A stretch of 64,000 nt of DNA from Maratus speciosus (lineage: Eukaryota; Arthropoda; Arachnida; Araneae; Salticidae): contig OZ010794.1 in the NCBI GenBank assembly GCA_963932465.1, positions 214,409,748-214,473,747 on the forward strand, written 5' to 3'. Of this stretch, positions 10,391 through 21,581 are shown piece after piece. A program made the position numbers and the translations under genes. Every line of letters starts with the position of its first letter. Position 1 is the stretch's first letter. The notes beneath the pieces are model-generated. The model ran no database searches. It was not told the origin of the DNA and saw only the letters and a program-made list of their open reading frames with translations.

Positions 10391-11032
10391 TACTGCCGTA
10401 AAGCAGCAGAGCGGGTATCATAAAATGTTGAGTCTCAATAAAGACGACAGTTTACAGCTATAGATTCCTATATAAAAATAACGCACTTTTGTAAATTCCT
10501 TGGTAGGAATTGCATTTGTTTTATAAATATAATTCATCACGTTTTAGCTCGCGGACAGGAACATAAAAAAATGAAAAAAACGAACCGCACGAAAAGAATG
10601 TAAACATAAAAATATTTGCACCCAAAATTTTATTAAAACCTTCAGAGCCGAAATGAATGCCCGTTACCGGACCCTTGAAACTGCCATTCATTTTGGTGGC
10701 ATTGATAGACTAATGCAGTAAAGCAGCAGGTACCATGAGATGTTACAATTTAGCAAAGACAACTATTTACAGCTACAGATTCTAATATAAAAATAACGCA
10801 CTTTTGTAAGTTTCTTGGTAGGAATTGCATTTGTTTTATAAATATATTTCCACACGTTTTATTGTGTTACAAATTTTTCCATATTTCGCGTTACTTAAAG
10901 AATTAACCATTTGAACTCATTATTAACCCTTACATATGTATCGCATATCTTGTTAATCACAGGAAAATTTACAAAACGTATACAGCATTTACTATAAAAC
11001 AAAGTATTGCAGATTCAAGGTGAATTAACCAT
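10391..11032. other. Diverged relatives of the 158-bp unit and flanking debris
   Basis: The unit's flank part (AAAATAACGCACTTTTGTAA) recurs at about 10478-10530 and 10788-10850. Between them is the GAACCGCACGAAAAGAATG block also seen at 9015. This suggests an older, longer repeat landscape from which the tight array arose. No gene seen. Confidence 0.6.
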
Positions 11033-11266
11033 TTAACCCATTAACCGCAAAAACTGTAAGGTTGAAGATTTCAAATCTTTGGCTGAATGTCGATTGACGC
11101 AACAAATTGTGAAACATAATTTTCGCTTAATTTAATTTTAAAATTTTGTTTCTTTGAGTAAGGCTATTTTTTTTATAGAAAAATAGTGGTGGGAAGTTAA
11201 ATAATTTACACACACGAATTTATTTTGACTGTTGCGCTAACGCAACACCAGCGGTTAATGGGTTAA
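11033..11266. mobile_element. CC-family TTAA element (copy 1)
   Basis: TTAACCCATTAACCGC at the left and GCGGTTAATGGGTTAA at the right. A small GTTGCG/CGCAAC hairpin lies inside the right end. Contains TTTCGCTTAATTTAATTT and GTGGTGGGAAG. A second copy is at 52635-52866. Confidence 0.7.
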
Positions 11267-11773
11267 ATAGAAAGTAAAATGTGTATAATGATTGATTCAA
11301 AATGGATATAAAGTCAAATATCACTGAGACAGCTAATGATAGAAAAACACAATTTCAAAAATTATACTAATAAATTCTAGAGTTTCAGATATGGAATTTA
11401 TTTTGCAAGTTGCTGTATGTGTATATATAATAAATTACTAAATTCAAGTTTTCAATACTGACTTAATTTGTTGAAACTGATATTTAGGAAATTGTTGCCC
11501 TACTTATATAAAAGGAATCGAGAAAAAATACATTCCTTTACAAACAAAACTTGCTGAGTTGTAATATTTTGAATGTTATAAGTATTCAGTATTTGTGGCA
11601 TCCCACATGTGTCTTTCTTACAAGAATTTTTTCATTTAATTTCTAGTTAAATTGTATCTGTTTTCCACATCAAAGTGGAACTAAAACGGTACTTTGAGGT
11701 AATACATAATTTCTAAGTTACCAATGTATGTTCTTTTTTTTCACTTTTCAAATCTTAAGTAAGATCTTGACCT

Positions 11774-12112
11774 TTAACCATTAATTGCGAGATTCTTTAT
11801 TTTGTTTCAAAAAAATATATATGATTATCTGAAAGGTTTATTAGAGAGGAAAAATGATGAAAAAAATCTGAGATACCATTTTCATATAATACATCAATCT
11901 TTTCTTCTGTTGCACATCTGCAATACATATACATAGTTGCCAACCTCCCGATTTTTTTTAATACCAGTAAAATCTTACAATTATGTACGCTTTATTTAAT
12001 TGCAGAAATTGCGCGATTGTTTAAAACAAGTATTTCTGGATAAAATTACTGTTATTAAAAAAATCGGGAGGTTGGCAACTATGCATATAAAAATTACTGT
12101 CGTATCAAAGAT
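11774..12112. repeat. T-block repeat in reverse, interrupted by a hairpin element
   Basis: The sequence from TTAACCATTAATTGCGAG through TTCTTCTGTTGCACATCTGC is the reverse of the T blocks at 13358, 26208 and 31337. The T sequence continues after the C element with TAAAAATTACTGTCG. Confidence 0.6.
11932..12083. mobile_element. C-family GTTGCCA-type hairpin element nested in T
   Basis: Arms are CATAGTTGCCAACCTCCCGA and TCGGGAGGTTGGCAACTATG. The direct repeat CATATA flanks it (11926-11931 and 12084-12089). The interior holds ACCAGTAAAATC and TTTATTTAATTG. It interrupts a T block, and uninterrupted T copies show the empty site. Confidence 0.7.
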
Positions 12113-12516
12113 AGCATGAACATTAGCAGCAAGTTTTATTTTTTCTGACATTATCTTGCCATTACAAATTTGAATTGAGAAATTCGCAGCAAATTTCCTG
12201 CAAGGTATACCATCCCCCACTTGCATGAGTTGTTTGTTGTGAAACTGATGGCAAGACTGTCTTTAATTCACGAAAGTGGCGAAAGCAGAAAATCCCTCTG
12301 GTGAGAGAATGGACAATCAGCGCATACGCAGAAATTGTAGAAATTTTATTTGGTTGGCACAGCTTTTTCTAAACGCTATACTTAAGAAATACAAAAAAAT
12401 GTTCCTGTTAAAAAAGACAAATATTGCTTTAACTTGTTTACGGTGATACAAACGATGCACGCACCTGGTGTGTTCCCATCAATAGACCATTAGGTCTATG
12501 GACCCCTCCGAAGGGG

Positions 12517-12732
12517 TTAACCCTTTCCGGCACAGGCAAATTTTGTTGTAAAATGATGAAAGCATCAACTGACGCCGGAATTTACATACGACTTTTTTAG
12601 AAATTAAAAACTTGTTACTTTACGCTTTCATTGTTAATGCAAATTTTTATTAAAATACTATTGGTGCCGTTTGTAAGTTTGGAATTAAAATTAGGTATCC
12701 CGAACCGGGCACACTGTGCCGGAAAGGGTTAA
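12517..12732. mobile_element. F-family TTAA element (copy 2)
   Basis: TTAACCCTTTCCGGCACAGG at the left and CACTGTGCCGGAAAGGGTTAA at the right. Middle TTTGGAATTAAAATTAGGTA. Immediately left is the decayed end of another TTAA element (CCCCTCCGAAGGGGTTAA). Confidence 0.8.
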
Positions 12733-13111
12733 ACGTATGGTGTAGTAGTCGTAAACAGATGGTGGGGCGGGGAAAGATTACTACTTTGCAGTAAGTTTAC
12801 AGTATTTTTGATTACTTGTTTGGCTTTAATTTGCAAAAATTTGATACAGCATGGATTTAATGAAAGTTCGAAGTGTGGTGACTTCAGCGTTTGCGTTATC
12901 TTGTTGCAGTCTTGTTATGAACTTTCAGTCTCGTAATGCTGAGCTTGCTGCAACTTTGCAAGTTTTCAAATCAAGACTGCTGCAAATTTTCTGCTAATTA
13001 AAAATGCTATCTGGGATGGCTGTTTTAAGCTAAAATGTTGCAAATTAGTATATATTTTAATAAGTCTGTCTCCAAAAACCTTATTTCATACACGTATTTA
13101 TTTTATAAAAC

Positions 13112-13357
13112 TTAAATCTTTAGTTCGCAGCTTTACATATATGCAAACAACAGTGTTTTGAATTTAATAGATTTTTTAAATTCATATATAACTAATTCAC
13201 AGCAGAAAATTAAAATAGCAATATGTGCTTTAATTAATAACAGACATTCTGTTTTAAATAAAGCGAAATTAACCATTGAAACTTTCTGGTGTAAAGTCAG
13301 ATACTCTGAACTACGTAATTTCTAGAACGCATTATATTATGAGAATTAAAGGTTTAA
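13112..13357. mobile_element. U-family TTAA element (copy 1)
   Basis: The left end TTAAATCTTTAGTTCGCAGC matches U copies at 31088 and, reversed, at 13643. Interior TTCACAGCAGAAAATTAAAA and CTTTCTGGTGTAAAGTCAG. Ends near GAATTAAAGGTTTAA. Confidence 0.65.
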
Positions 13358-13639
13358 ACGTTAAGTTTCATAAAATAAATAATAATATAAAAAAAGGTAT
13401 TTGGAGACATACTTATTAAAATATTTACTAATTTTTCATTATTTTAGCGTAACACAACCACCCGACAGTAGTTTTTACTTGTGTTGCAGATGTGCAACAG
13501 AAGAAAAGATTGCCATATTATATGAAAAATGTATCTCTGATTTTTTTTCATTAAATTTCCTGTGTAATAAATCTTTCAGAGAATCAAATATAATTTTTTT
13601 TTTCGAAACAAAATAAAAAATCACGCATTGAAGGGTTAA
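13358..13639. repeat. T-block repeat (copy 1, uninterrupted)
   Basis: About 280 bp ending in AAATCACGCATTGAAGGGTTAA. It contains GTAACACAACCACCCGACAG and the empty site CATATTATATGAAAAATG into which a Tigger inserted in copy 3. T blocks always lie next to a U or S element. Unclassified, and may be a TTAA element itself. Confidence 0.65.
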
Positions 13640-13642
13640 CCT

Positions 13643-13900
13643 TTAACTCTTTAATTCCCATGATAGAATACGTTCTAGAAATTACGTAGTTCAGAGAATC
13701 TAACTTTACACCAGAAAGTTTGAATGCTTAATTTTGGTTTATTTAAATACGGAATGTCTGTTATTAATTAAAGCATATACTGCTATTTTAATTTTCTGGT
13801 AAGAATTAGGTATATACGAGTATAAAAAGAAAAAAAAAACAATTAAATTCAAAAGATTGTTGTTTGCATATATATGCAAAGATGCGCACTAAAGGGTTAA
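13643..13900. mobile_element. U-family TTAA element (inverted copy 2)
   Basis: TTAACTCTTTAATTCCCATG at the left and GCGCACTAAAGGGTTAA at the right. Contains TTACACCAGAAAGTTTG and AATTTTCTGGTAAGAATTAG. Opposite orientation to copy 1, with a T block between them. Confidence 0.7.
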
Positions 13901-14302
13901 CCAATTCGGTAGTTTTAGACGGTGCATGCAAAATTGGTTTCTGACGCCAGTGATAAAGAAATGTAATATTTGCCTAATTTAAAACTTTCAAGGGCGGTGA
14001 CCTTAAAATAGGACACCTATATTTAATTCCAAAACTGACAAACGGCACAGCAATATTTAATTAAAATTTTTCATTTGTAATATACTTGAAAATAAGCAAG
14101 TTCGTATTTTCTAATAAATTCGTTTATAAATTCTTGTTTCAGTCCATTATTTCATCCGTTTATGAACAGAATTACTCCGCGACGGAAAGGGTTAATTAGG
14201 ACATTTTTAAAATTGTGTAATTGAAGGTAACTTTTTTTAAGTGGTGCCAACCGAATAAATTTTTTGTAAAAGACACCAAGGAAAACCTCCCGAAGGGGTT
14301 AA
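13897..14302. mobile_element. TTAA element split by an F/O-type element
   Basis: Starts at the TTAA shared with U copy 2 and ends at CCCGAAGGGGTTAA. The left half carries CGCCAGTGATAAAG and TTTGCCTAATTTAA. The right half has TTAGGACATTTTTAAAATTG and AAGTGGTGCCAACCG. The break is at the central TTAA. Confidence 0.55.
13979..14195. mobile_element. F-like TTAA element nested at the central TTAA
   Basis: TTAAAACTTTCAAGGGCGGTG at the left and TCCGCGACGGAAAGGGTTAA at the right. Middle TTCCAAAACTGACAAACGGCA. TTAA duplicates at 13979-13982 and 14192-14195. Confidence 0.6.
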
Positions 14303-14788
14303 TTCATGAACAAGTTTTAGCACTAGAAAGACGCACGGGGAATTTTACTCAAGTTTGTTAAAATATTCTATACCTGAATTTTTATTTAAGACTGTTAAAC
14401 TTATTTGTTTAATGTTTTTCTCTGTATTTGTAGAAAAAAAAATACAGACAAAAAAAGTATTGTACTTATTAGTGCCTTTTTTTTTTTTTTTGTTAAAGTG
14501 GCTTGCCGCCTCTTTTATTTATTTACTTGCCCTGCTCTGGTCACTGCAGGGCTCCTAAATGGTCCGGCAACAGAATACCAATATTTTTTAACAGAAAAGT
14601 CCATGATTGGTTTTTACAATATTTGCTTCAGAATAAACCTCCAAAGGTGGTTTTTGCTCATTTACCAGAAAAATCTAAAAAAAATTTTTATTAAGAAAAT
14701 ATTGATATTCTATTGGTGAACCATTTGGGAACCCTCTAACTATTATGTCTCAACATTCGCTAATTTTTAATGTTTTTTTTTACAATTT
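14303..14788. other. N-type left end and T-rich stretch
   Basis: TTAGCACTAGAAAGACGCACG at about 14318 is a decayed N-family tip followed by N-like sequence. The rest is T-rich, so its overlapping open frames look like chance products of base composition. No matching right end found. Confidence 0.4.
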
Positions 14789-15356
14789 TTAAGCCCTTAA
14801 TTCTCGCTCCCGTCAATATCACGGGCTGGGGTGGCGTTCGTTATTTCTCGTGCCCGTCATATTTCTGTTCTGGGGACTTATTGCTGGAAACACTTCTGAA
14901 ACCAGAAAAAATTAACGGGCATTTCGGTCTGAAGTCTTTGAATATTAGCGTGTTGGCTTGGTTTCTGGCGCTGATCGTGATGTTGGACTTTGTATTTCAT
15001 GTTTCGAAATATATCACACTCAAAAAAATTAATAATCAAAATTTAATGTATATTATATTATTTCAAATATTATTTGTAAAAATTTGTTTGATGATGATAA
15101 ATAAAGATCTAAGATGGGGAGTATAAAGGTCTTATTCGCATTAATTTGTATTGTGTAAAACAAACATTAAAACACAGAATTCTCGCATGATGACTTTTCC
15201 ACAATGTGAATTTGTTCTATAACATCTTTTTTTTCGCCTTAAAAAAAACTAATTGCATATTTTATATAGAAACCTTATAATTATTCAATTTCTGTAATAA
15301 AAAATAGATACTTTTTTATAGTTTTTCCAAATATTAAGCGACAGTTATGGGGTTAA
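14789..15356. mobile_element. BB-family 0.57-kb TTAA element (copy 1)
   Basis: TTAAGCCCTTAATTCTCGCTC at the left, an A-type tip, and TTATGGGGTTAA at the right. Shares over 500 bp with 17238-17804, including GCACAGAATTCTCGCATGATG-like and ATTATTCAATTTCTGTAATA segments. A 118-codon plus-strand frame (14770-15126) is not conserved in the other copies. Confidence 0.7.
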
Positions 15357-15639
15357 ACTATAATTTCAGTACAAGAGTTGTAAATTATCACGTGGGTGAA
15401 GACAGTCCGGGCCAGTATTCAAACCAGGGTGGTCTTGGATGAAGCCGCCAATGATCTACCAAACATGGAACTATTAATGAAAAGGAAATGACATATTCTT
15501 AAAATAGTGAAGCTTCAACTGTAACCACTTTCCCAGGACTTGATTACCAACGGAAAGAAACATCCACCAGTAAATTTAAATAGAAATGTTCTCCTTATTT
15601 TAACGCCTTATAAATACAAAATTTCAATCACACATAATG

Positions 15640-16013
15640 GCAGAAACATATATTTATTTTTACTGGTGGAAGTTTACTTTGATGGTACTTAGGCCCTCCG
15701 TTTTCGCCATATTGTGACAACCTAGACAACCTCCTCTGAGTGTCAGGGGAAAATATTTTAATACCTGGGCAAACTGACACCAGTAATAAAAAATAGAAAT
15801 TGTTTACCATATTTGTAGGAAAATATTTTTATGAATAAGGCGATATTTTGTATTCAAATTTAGTGATGGGAAGTTTGCCCCAGCAGTAATTAGAAACTGT
15901 TGATACGATTTAAAAATACAGCCACCATTTTGTGTCAACCTCCTCAGTTACTTCACTCGCAACTGATGCACAGTACACTATATGTCTCATCTTTATTCGT
16001 AACTCCATTCTAC
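15640..16013. mobile_element. L-family element (reverse copy)
   Basis: Runs from GGCAGAAACATATATTTA to TTTATTCGTAACTCC. The reverse complement aligns along most of its length with 55397-55760 (AGTGAAGTAACTGAG, GGGGCAAACTTCCCA, TTACTGGTGTCA). Part of a longer element possibly starting near 15383. Non-coding. Confidence 0.55.
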
Positions 16014-16055
16014 CAACTGAGCCGCGTGTGGAGGACTAATTCACACAACTAACCT

Positions 16056-16278
16056 TTAACCCCTTGAAGGGCGGTTATGCCGTCTCGGTATGACATAATT
16101 TTAATTCCTAATTGCCACATTGGCACCGGAATTTTATAATGAAAATTTCACCTTTATTAAGTACGGAAAAATATGCTTTTACTTGTTTACAAATAAATTC
16201 TGTTGTAAATACTGGTTGGTGTCAATAAATTATTTCAACATTTTCTGAATACAAGTACCTTGCCCCTGAGAGGGTTAA
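16056..16278. mobile_element. O-family TTAA element (copy 1)
   Basis: TTAACCCCTTGAAGGGCGGTT at the left and TTGCCCCTGAGAGGGTTAA at the right. Interior TTGGCACCGGAATTTTATAA, CCTTTATTAAGTACG and ACTGGTTGGTGTC. Non-coding. Confidence 0.8.
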
Positions 16279-16712
16279 TGATCTCAGATTCTGGTCTGAT
16301 ATCTAAATGAAATCAACAGAATAAATTGAAGGTTATGTTTTGGAACTGCAGTAAACGCTGCATGCGTAATTATATTTGATTACTTTTCACCCACTTGTAA
16401 ATTTACAACTCTTATGATTTATTTTATTATTGAAAATTTTTTTAAAAATTAATATAATATAATTTTAGTAGTTTTCGCGATTACAGTTATTCTCTGTCTT
16501 CAACACTAATATATTTAGTTATACTACATTTTTTTCTTACCTTGACTCAATTTTTTCAATACTTACTTATCGATCTTCTTCTATATAATTTATTTAAGTT
16601 TTTAAATTATTTAAATTATTCTTTTCTAGTGTCATTTACTTTTTAAGTATTTTAAAACCACATTTACTCTATTCCCAATGGCTCACAACATAACAAGACG
16701 ATCCATCTATAG

Positions 16713-17063
16713 CAGGGGTGTCAAACTGTGGCCCGCCGGATACCACTAAAATTTTATAGTTATCATTCTAGTATCTAATCATCGAATCTCTGCGAAACAA
16801 GAAATCGCCTATTTCTTTAACACCTTCAAGGGCGGTGATTCATTTTTGGAACGCCTAATTTTGAACATTGGCACCAGAATATTTAGACGAAAAATTTCAT
16901 TTTATAAAAAAGCGTAAAAAAAGCTTATGCTTATTCCGAAATAAATTTAATTATAAATCCTGATGTCACTCACTCATTTCAACATTTTGCGAATATAAGT
17001 ACCTTGCCACTGAAAGGGTTAAAAAATTGGTAGCATCCGGCAGGCCACAGTTTGACGACCCTG
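16713..17063. mobile_element. hAT-type miniature element with 8-bp duplication
   Basis: Ends are CAGGGGTGTCAAACTGTGGC and GCCACAGTTTGACGACCCTG. The 8-bp duplication ATCTATAG lies at 16705-16712 and 17064-17071. The CAGGG tips and 8-bp duplication are typical of hAT. About 205 bp of it is a nested O element. Confidence 0.85.
16817..17022. mobile_element. O-family TTAA element nested in the hAT element
   Basis: TTAACACCTTCAAGGGCGGTG at the left and TTGCCACTGAAAGGGTTAA at the right. Interior TTGGCACCAGAATATTTAGA. Younger than its hAT host. Confidence 0.75.
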
Positions 17064-17237
17064 ATCTATAGACTGTTCGTTATGTTGTCTACAACTATGA
17101 AGCTCCCCATTACTGCTCTACTGTTCAGCACTGTTTAGCTGTATTTTTAAAGCTTCATTTATAAAGAAACTTCTATTTTGAATCGAAATGTATTAATTTG
17201 GTTCCGGTCAATATGACCGGTCATCGTCTTTCTACTA

Positions 17238-17804
17238 TTAACCCCTTAATTCTCGTTCCTGTCATTATCACAGGCTGAGGTGTTGTTCGTTATTTCTCGT
17301 GCCCGTCATATTTCCGGGCTGAAGATTTAATTGCTGGAGAAAGCTTCTAAAACCAGACAAAGTTAAGTTACATTTCCGTGTGAAGTCTCTGAATATTTTC
17401 GTTTGGGCTCGGTTTTTGGCGCTGATTGTGATGATGGACTTTGTATTGCATGTTTCGAAGTATATGACACTCAAAAATTATTAATAATCAAAATTTAATG
17501 TATATATATTATTTGGAATATTATTTGTAAAAGTTTGTGTGATGATGATAAATAATGCTCTAAGATGTGAAAAATAAAGGGGTTATTTGCATTAATTTGT
17601 ATGGTGGAAAACAAATATTAAGACACAGAATTCTCGCATGATGGCTTCTTTACAAATGTGAATTTGTTCTATAACATCTTTTTTTTGCCTTAAAAAAATA
17701 CATATTTTATTTAGAAACCTTATAATTATTCAATTTCTGTAATAAAAGAAATGGGTACTTTTTTGATGATTTTTCCAAACATTAAGCGATCCTTAAGGGG
17801 TTAA
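17238..17804. mobile_element. BB-family TTAA element (copy 2)
   Basis: TTAACCCCTTAATTCTCGTTC at the left and GATCCTTAAGGGGTTAA at the right. A minus-strand frame (17474-17268, 68 codons) contains LNLQPGNMTGTRNNEQH, which recurs as LHLQPGNMTGTANNERH in copy 3. This may simply reflect shared ancestry. Confidence 0.75.
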
Positions 17805-18074
17805 AGTTTTTCTTAAAGAAAAGAATTCACATATTGATTTTTAAGTCACGTTTACATAAATATTGTGTTTGATATTATACATTCGCTGAAACATTTGCTT
17901 AATAACTATCATTAGTAATTACGCGCAGTCCGAAAAATGTTTCGTCTTTCTAATGCAGCACAAGGAAGGCAAATGTTTGCATATATCTAAAATATATGAA
18001 AAATAGTCACATAAATCTGTGAAAAAACTATTTATGCAATAAACAATTTTAAGCCCTGTAGAGTGGTGGTCAAC

Positions 18075-18263
18075 ACAGTGTTGCCAGTGGGCTACTATTT
18101 TAAAATTCAGATTTCCTGATAGTCACCTCTTTTTTGAAATAGTAAAATTCGACTTATTTAATGATATAGCAATGAAAGCGAAAACAAGGTAATTTTACAA
18201 TTTCTGGAAAGTGGTGTAACTCAAGAAATCTGAATTTTAAAAAATTAGCCCACTGGCAACAGT
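18075..18263. mobile_element. I-family GTTGCCA hairpin element
   Basis: Inverted ends ACAGTGTTGCCAGTGGGCTA and TAGCCCACTGGCAACAGT. Interior TCACCTCTTTTTTGAAATAG, CGACTTATTTAATG and GAAAGTGGTG. Partial relatives lie at 48590-48727 and 57925-57940. Confidence 0.7.
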
Positions 18264-18387
18264 AGGTCGGCATGCCTCTCTGCTACGCTACAGCTTGCGA
18301 GTTCGAGAGTTCCGGCTGAGGAAGGTTCTCGTAACCTTCCGTCCCTTCGTGGTGGATAAAGTGGATACCGAGATTTCTTGAGCAGGG
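18264..18387 (+). repeat. Possible tRNA-derived SINE head
   Basis: GCTTGCGAGTTCGAGAGTTC resembles a pol III B box, and TAGGTCGGCATGCCTCTC could be a decayed A box about 40 bp upstream. A GAAGGTTCTCGTAACCTTCC hairpin follows. No second copy in the window and no folded tRNA, so this is tentative. Confidence 0.25.
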
Positions 18388-19055
18388 CAAAACTGCATAT
18401 ATATTTAGCGTCCTATTTTAAATGGGAGAGGTAGCCTCAAGATTAAAGATGCGGTCACATCAATCAAGGTCACGCACCACGTTACGGATGGGGTTGAACT
18501 ACAGGAAGATGCCTAACTGTTTTCTTACTTCACACCACTAAAACTGTAAAGTTTTTTTCAGCTTGATTAATAGCTGAAAAGTTCCAGATTAGATAAGGCG
18601 AGGAAAACTTCGTCGTGTTAAGATCATCTGGGACTTTCACGCTACGCCACTCTTTGCAAAAAGTCAAGTAAACAAGATTCCTATTCCAAGAGTAACTAAA
18701 GATTTATAAAATGTGAGCAGATGGTATGTATTCTGTCACGAGGCTAACGAAAAAGGCAGGATACCGCGGACATCCCAAGAGCCTCTATTTACTACTATAG
18801 TGACGTGATGCTCTTCTCGTACATCTGTATTGGTGCATTCGAGCATCCCATGACTCCAGCAGTCTGTAAAAAAAGATACGTGGAATGCACCGTGGTAGCC
18901 TGTCTTTTTCGTTAGCCTCGATTCTGTCATATATGACGTCTTACTAAAAGCCCGCGTATGTGGATTATCAACCCCGTCCACAATATGGCGCAGCTGTGTT
19001 ATCTCACGCCCGATTCCAACTTTAAGTTTGTGCGCTTAATAATTATGCAGTTTTG
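18388..19055. mobile_element. X-family element split by a nested Mutator-like element
   Basis: Ends CAAAACTGCATATATATTTA and TAATTATGCAGTTTTG are inverted. The body (AAATGGGAGAGGTAGC, GGTCACATCAATCAAGGTCA, AAAGCCCGCGTATGTG) matches the X copy at 22926-23361. The tips differ between the two copies. Confidence 0.6.
18739..18920. mobile_element. Mutator-like miniature element, 9-bp duplication
   Basis: CGAGGCTAACGAAAAAGGCA and its complement at the right end form clear terminal inverted repeats. ATTCTGTCA flanks both sides exactly (18730-18738 and 18921-18929). A 9-bp duplication is typical of Mutator-like elements. Non-coding, 182 bp. Confidence 0.8.
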
Positions 19056-19057
19056 GT

Positions 19058-19235
19058 GCCGGCCCCGATTACAAACGGGGCATATTTACACCAACAAACA
19101 TTAAAAGAAATGTTCGACTTAGCTAAACGCCGCATTAATGTAATATTTCTGCCATGAATCAGGCCAATTTTTTCTGTTTCTTTTTACTGGTGTGAATGTG
19201 CCCCGTTGGTAATCAGGCGCTGTAATTGTGAACAA
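19058..19235. mobile_element. Y-family inverted-repeat element
   Basis: CCCCGATTACAAACGGGGCA at the left pairs with TGCCCCGTTGGTAATCAGG at the right. Interior TTTTTACTGGTGTG. Related half-copies at 54960-55060 and about 55835-55860. Confidence 0.5.
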
Positions 19236-19641
19236 AATACTGATGGACTCGTGTTAGGCGGACCACCTAACCAGATAATATGCTGTACAACTCCTCGGCG
19301 ACAAGCACTGAGCTTCATATGAGCCGTTTACTGCACAAACCGATTAACTCCATCAAATGAAAATGTTCAGTATAAACAGTTAAAGTTATTATAACTATAA
19401 AAATATTGTATCGATATAATATTTTTTCTCGGGATATTTTGATTGAACTCATTAATTTTCTTTTAATCAAGGGTAACATTTTATCACTGTGTAAATATAT
19501 AGGATATTTTCAATGTTCCTTTGTTTAAAAAACCGTCACTTAAAATGGAGTTGTCGGATTGCCTTCTGAACGATCCATATGTAACACGAGTTCTGTCTTC
19601 CTATTTCCCTACATGATTTCTAGCTGTCAGCGCGGAATGAC

Positions 19642-19876
19642 ACAGTGCCTTCGTGATGGGAGCTTTTTGCGAAATTTTTAATCTTTTGTCACCGTTTTTT
19701 AAAAAGAGAAATTTGTGCCTTCTTGAATCGAGAAAATGTGCTGATTAAATAAGGCAAATTTTACAGTAAAATTTTACTGGTGACGAAAAACAAGAATCCT
19801 GAGCGCTTCATGCGGCACGTAAACGGTGACAAAAGATTAAAAATTTCGTAAAAGGCTCCCGTCCCGAAGGGGTTAA
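19642..19876. mobile_element. B-family TTAA element (uninterrupted copy)
   Basis: Right end CCCGTCCCGAAGGGGTTAA. The left end is decayed (GTGCCTTCGTGATGGGAGC) and has lost TTAA. Long subterminal arms TTTAATCTTTTGTCACCG pair across the element. The centre GATTAAATAAGGCAAATTTT shows the empty site filled by N in the copy at 9125. Confidence 0.7.
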
Positions 19877-20497
19877 AGACATACAATTTTAAGATCACAC
19901 AAAGCATAAATTATCTTTCAGAGTTTGTGTGGGCAAACGACGTTCAGCTAAAAAGTTGAAAATTTCAACCTTATAGTTTTGGCGGTTAATGGGTGAATTA
20001 TATGACAATCCGGATACGAAAAGTCATGAATACAGTACGAAAAGTCGGCAGATAAAAAACTGAATTAACAAACACTATTCAAATTGTTAGGAAAATGATA
20101 AAGTGCATTTATAAAATTTACTTAGAAATAACAAATTAAAGAAAGATAGTTTAATTTAGAAATAAGTAACGTTTAATTTAATGAATAAGTAACTTCTAAA
20201 TGTTATTTTGGTACTTACGTACTATACATGCCTGGTCAAATTCACTTCGCCGACAATGGTGTCAAATATATTAATTAACAGTATCCGTTTAGTTTGCTTT
20301 CTCCATTTTCTCTGAACAGTTAAAGCATGTACTTCCCATAATAAAGACAGTAGCAGAATCATTTATTTACCGATATACGTAAAACCATAAAATATCATAT
20401 ACTATAGATATAGATATAATATATTATTTTCTTTCATATAACATACTTGCAAACCTTCAACTTAAATTCTGAAAAATATCGAATAATTTGATCCAGG
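19877..20497. other. CC-type right half, then unassigned AT-rich DNA
   Basis: Bases 19890-20000 match the right half of CC elements (GTGGGCAAACGACGTTCAGC, GGCGGTTAATGGGT). The remainder shows no gene or repeat I recognise. Confidence 0.45.
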
Positions 20498-20715
20498 TTA
20501 CTCCTTTAGGAGACAGAAGAATTCTGTTTGTAAAATGATGAAATAATTGACTGACACCAGAATATTCAAACGAATTTCTTAGAAAATAGAAACCCGCTGT
20601 TTTGCACTTTCATTTAAAAGTAAAATTTTATTAAGATATTCTTGGTGCCACTTGTCAGTTTTGGAATTAAAATTAGGTGGCTAGACCCTCTAGCCACCGC
20701 TCTTGAAAGGGTTAA
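20498..20715. mobile_element. F-like TTAA element (GGTGGCTAGA subgroup)
   Basis: Left flank TTAC (decayed TTAA) then TCCTTTAGGAGACAGAAG. The right end is CCACCGCTCTTGAAAGGGTTAA. A close sister is at 62918-63135. Interior TGACTGACACCAGAATATTC. Confidence 0.7.
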
Positions 20716-20827
20716 AGACATTTCTAACCAGGAAATTTATTTGATGCAACATTATATATTTAATTTCATGTTTCGATTTCATTGCTTAAAAAAAAAAACT
20801 GTTCGAAATACCTTAAACTGGGTCATA

Positions 20828-21045
20828 TTAACCCTTTCAGGGACAAATTACTTGTATTCGTAAAATGTTCAAATAATTTAATGACACCAGTATTAAAAAG
20901 ATATTTTATTTTTAAGCAAGTAAAAGTAAATTTCGCGTACTTAACAAATATGACATTTTCATCATAAAATTCCGGTGCCAATGTGGCAATTTGGGATTAA
21001 AATTATGTGATGCCGTGACGGCCTCACCGCCCTTTAAAGGGTTAA
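20828..21045. mobile_element. O-family TTAA element (copy 3)
   Basis: TTAACCCTTTCAGGGACAAAT at the left and CACCGCCCTTTAAAGGGTTAA at the right. Interior TGACACCAGTATTAAAAAG, a CCGGTGCC block and GCCGTGACGGC near the right tip. Confidence 0.8.
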
Positions 21046-21488
21046 CCAACATTTTATGGAAGTTAATTTGAAGGTTGATAAGGATGATATAGTACATATT
21101 TATATTAAAGTATATTATATTATAGTCACTCTGGTGGGTACAAAAAGTGACGGAAATTCAACATCTATCATTTATAAAGTTTATTTATTAAAGCCATCAA
21201 TTTCACGTTATGAATGTAATAAGTGTATGTTAAATTAGTATTTTGGATTAAGGTAAATGAGCCAATGCTGACCAGTTTTCTTAACGTAGCCTACCCCCAA
21301 AAGTAGAATTAATATCAATTTTAATCAAAAGCTTGCATACTGCATTGTAAATCTTGTATCTGCCGTGCTCATGGCTGAATAACAACACTTTATACCACAC
21401 CACTAATTTTAACAACTTCAACGTTTGCCCCGTGATAAGTCGGCAGTAAAATCACTGATTCCTTATGCTTGCTGCCTGTGAAGTGGTT
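21046..21488. other. No recognised feature
   Basis: AT-rich DNA with short spurious frames. I see no inverted ends, tandem units or coding similarity. Confidence 0.3.
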
Positions 21489-21546
21489 TTAACCCTTTGA
21501 GGAGCAAGCAATTGAGTTTTGCAGTGTTGAATTCCCACCGGAAATT

Positions 21547-21581
<35 letters not shown>

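Noticed and set aside
14355..15126. Overlapping plus-strand frames of 63-118 codons
   Set aside because: They lie in T-rich sequence and a BB element, have runs of Phe/Leu, and are not conserved in the other BB copies.
18736..18981. 81-codon minus-strand frame
   Set aside because: It spans the Mutator-like hairpin and its host repeat, with no protein family resemblance.
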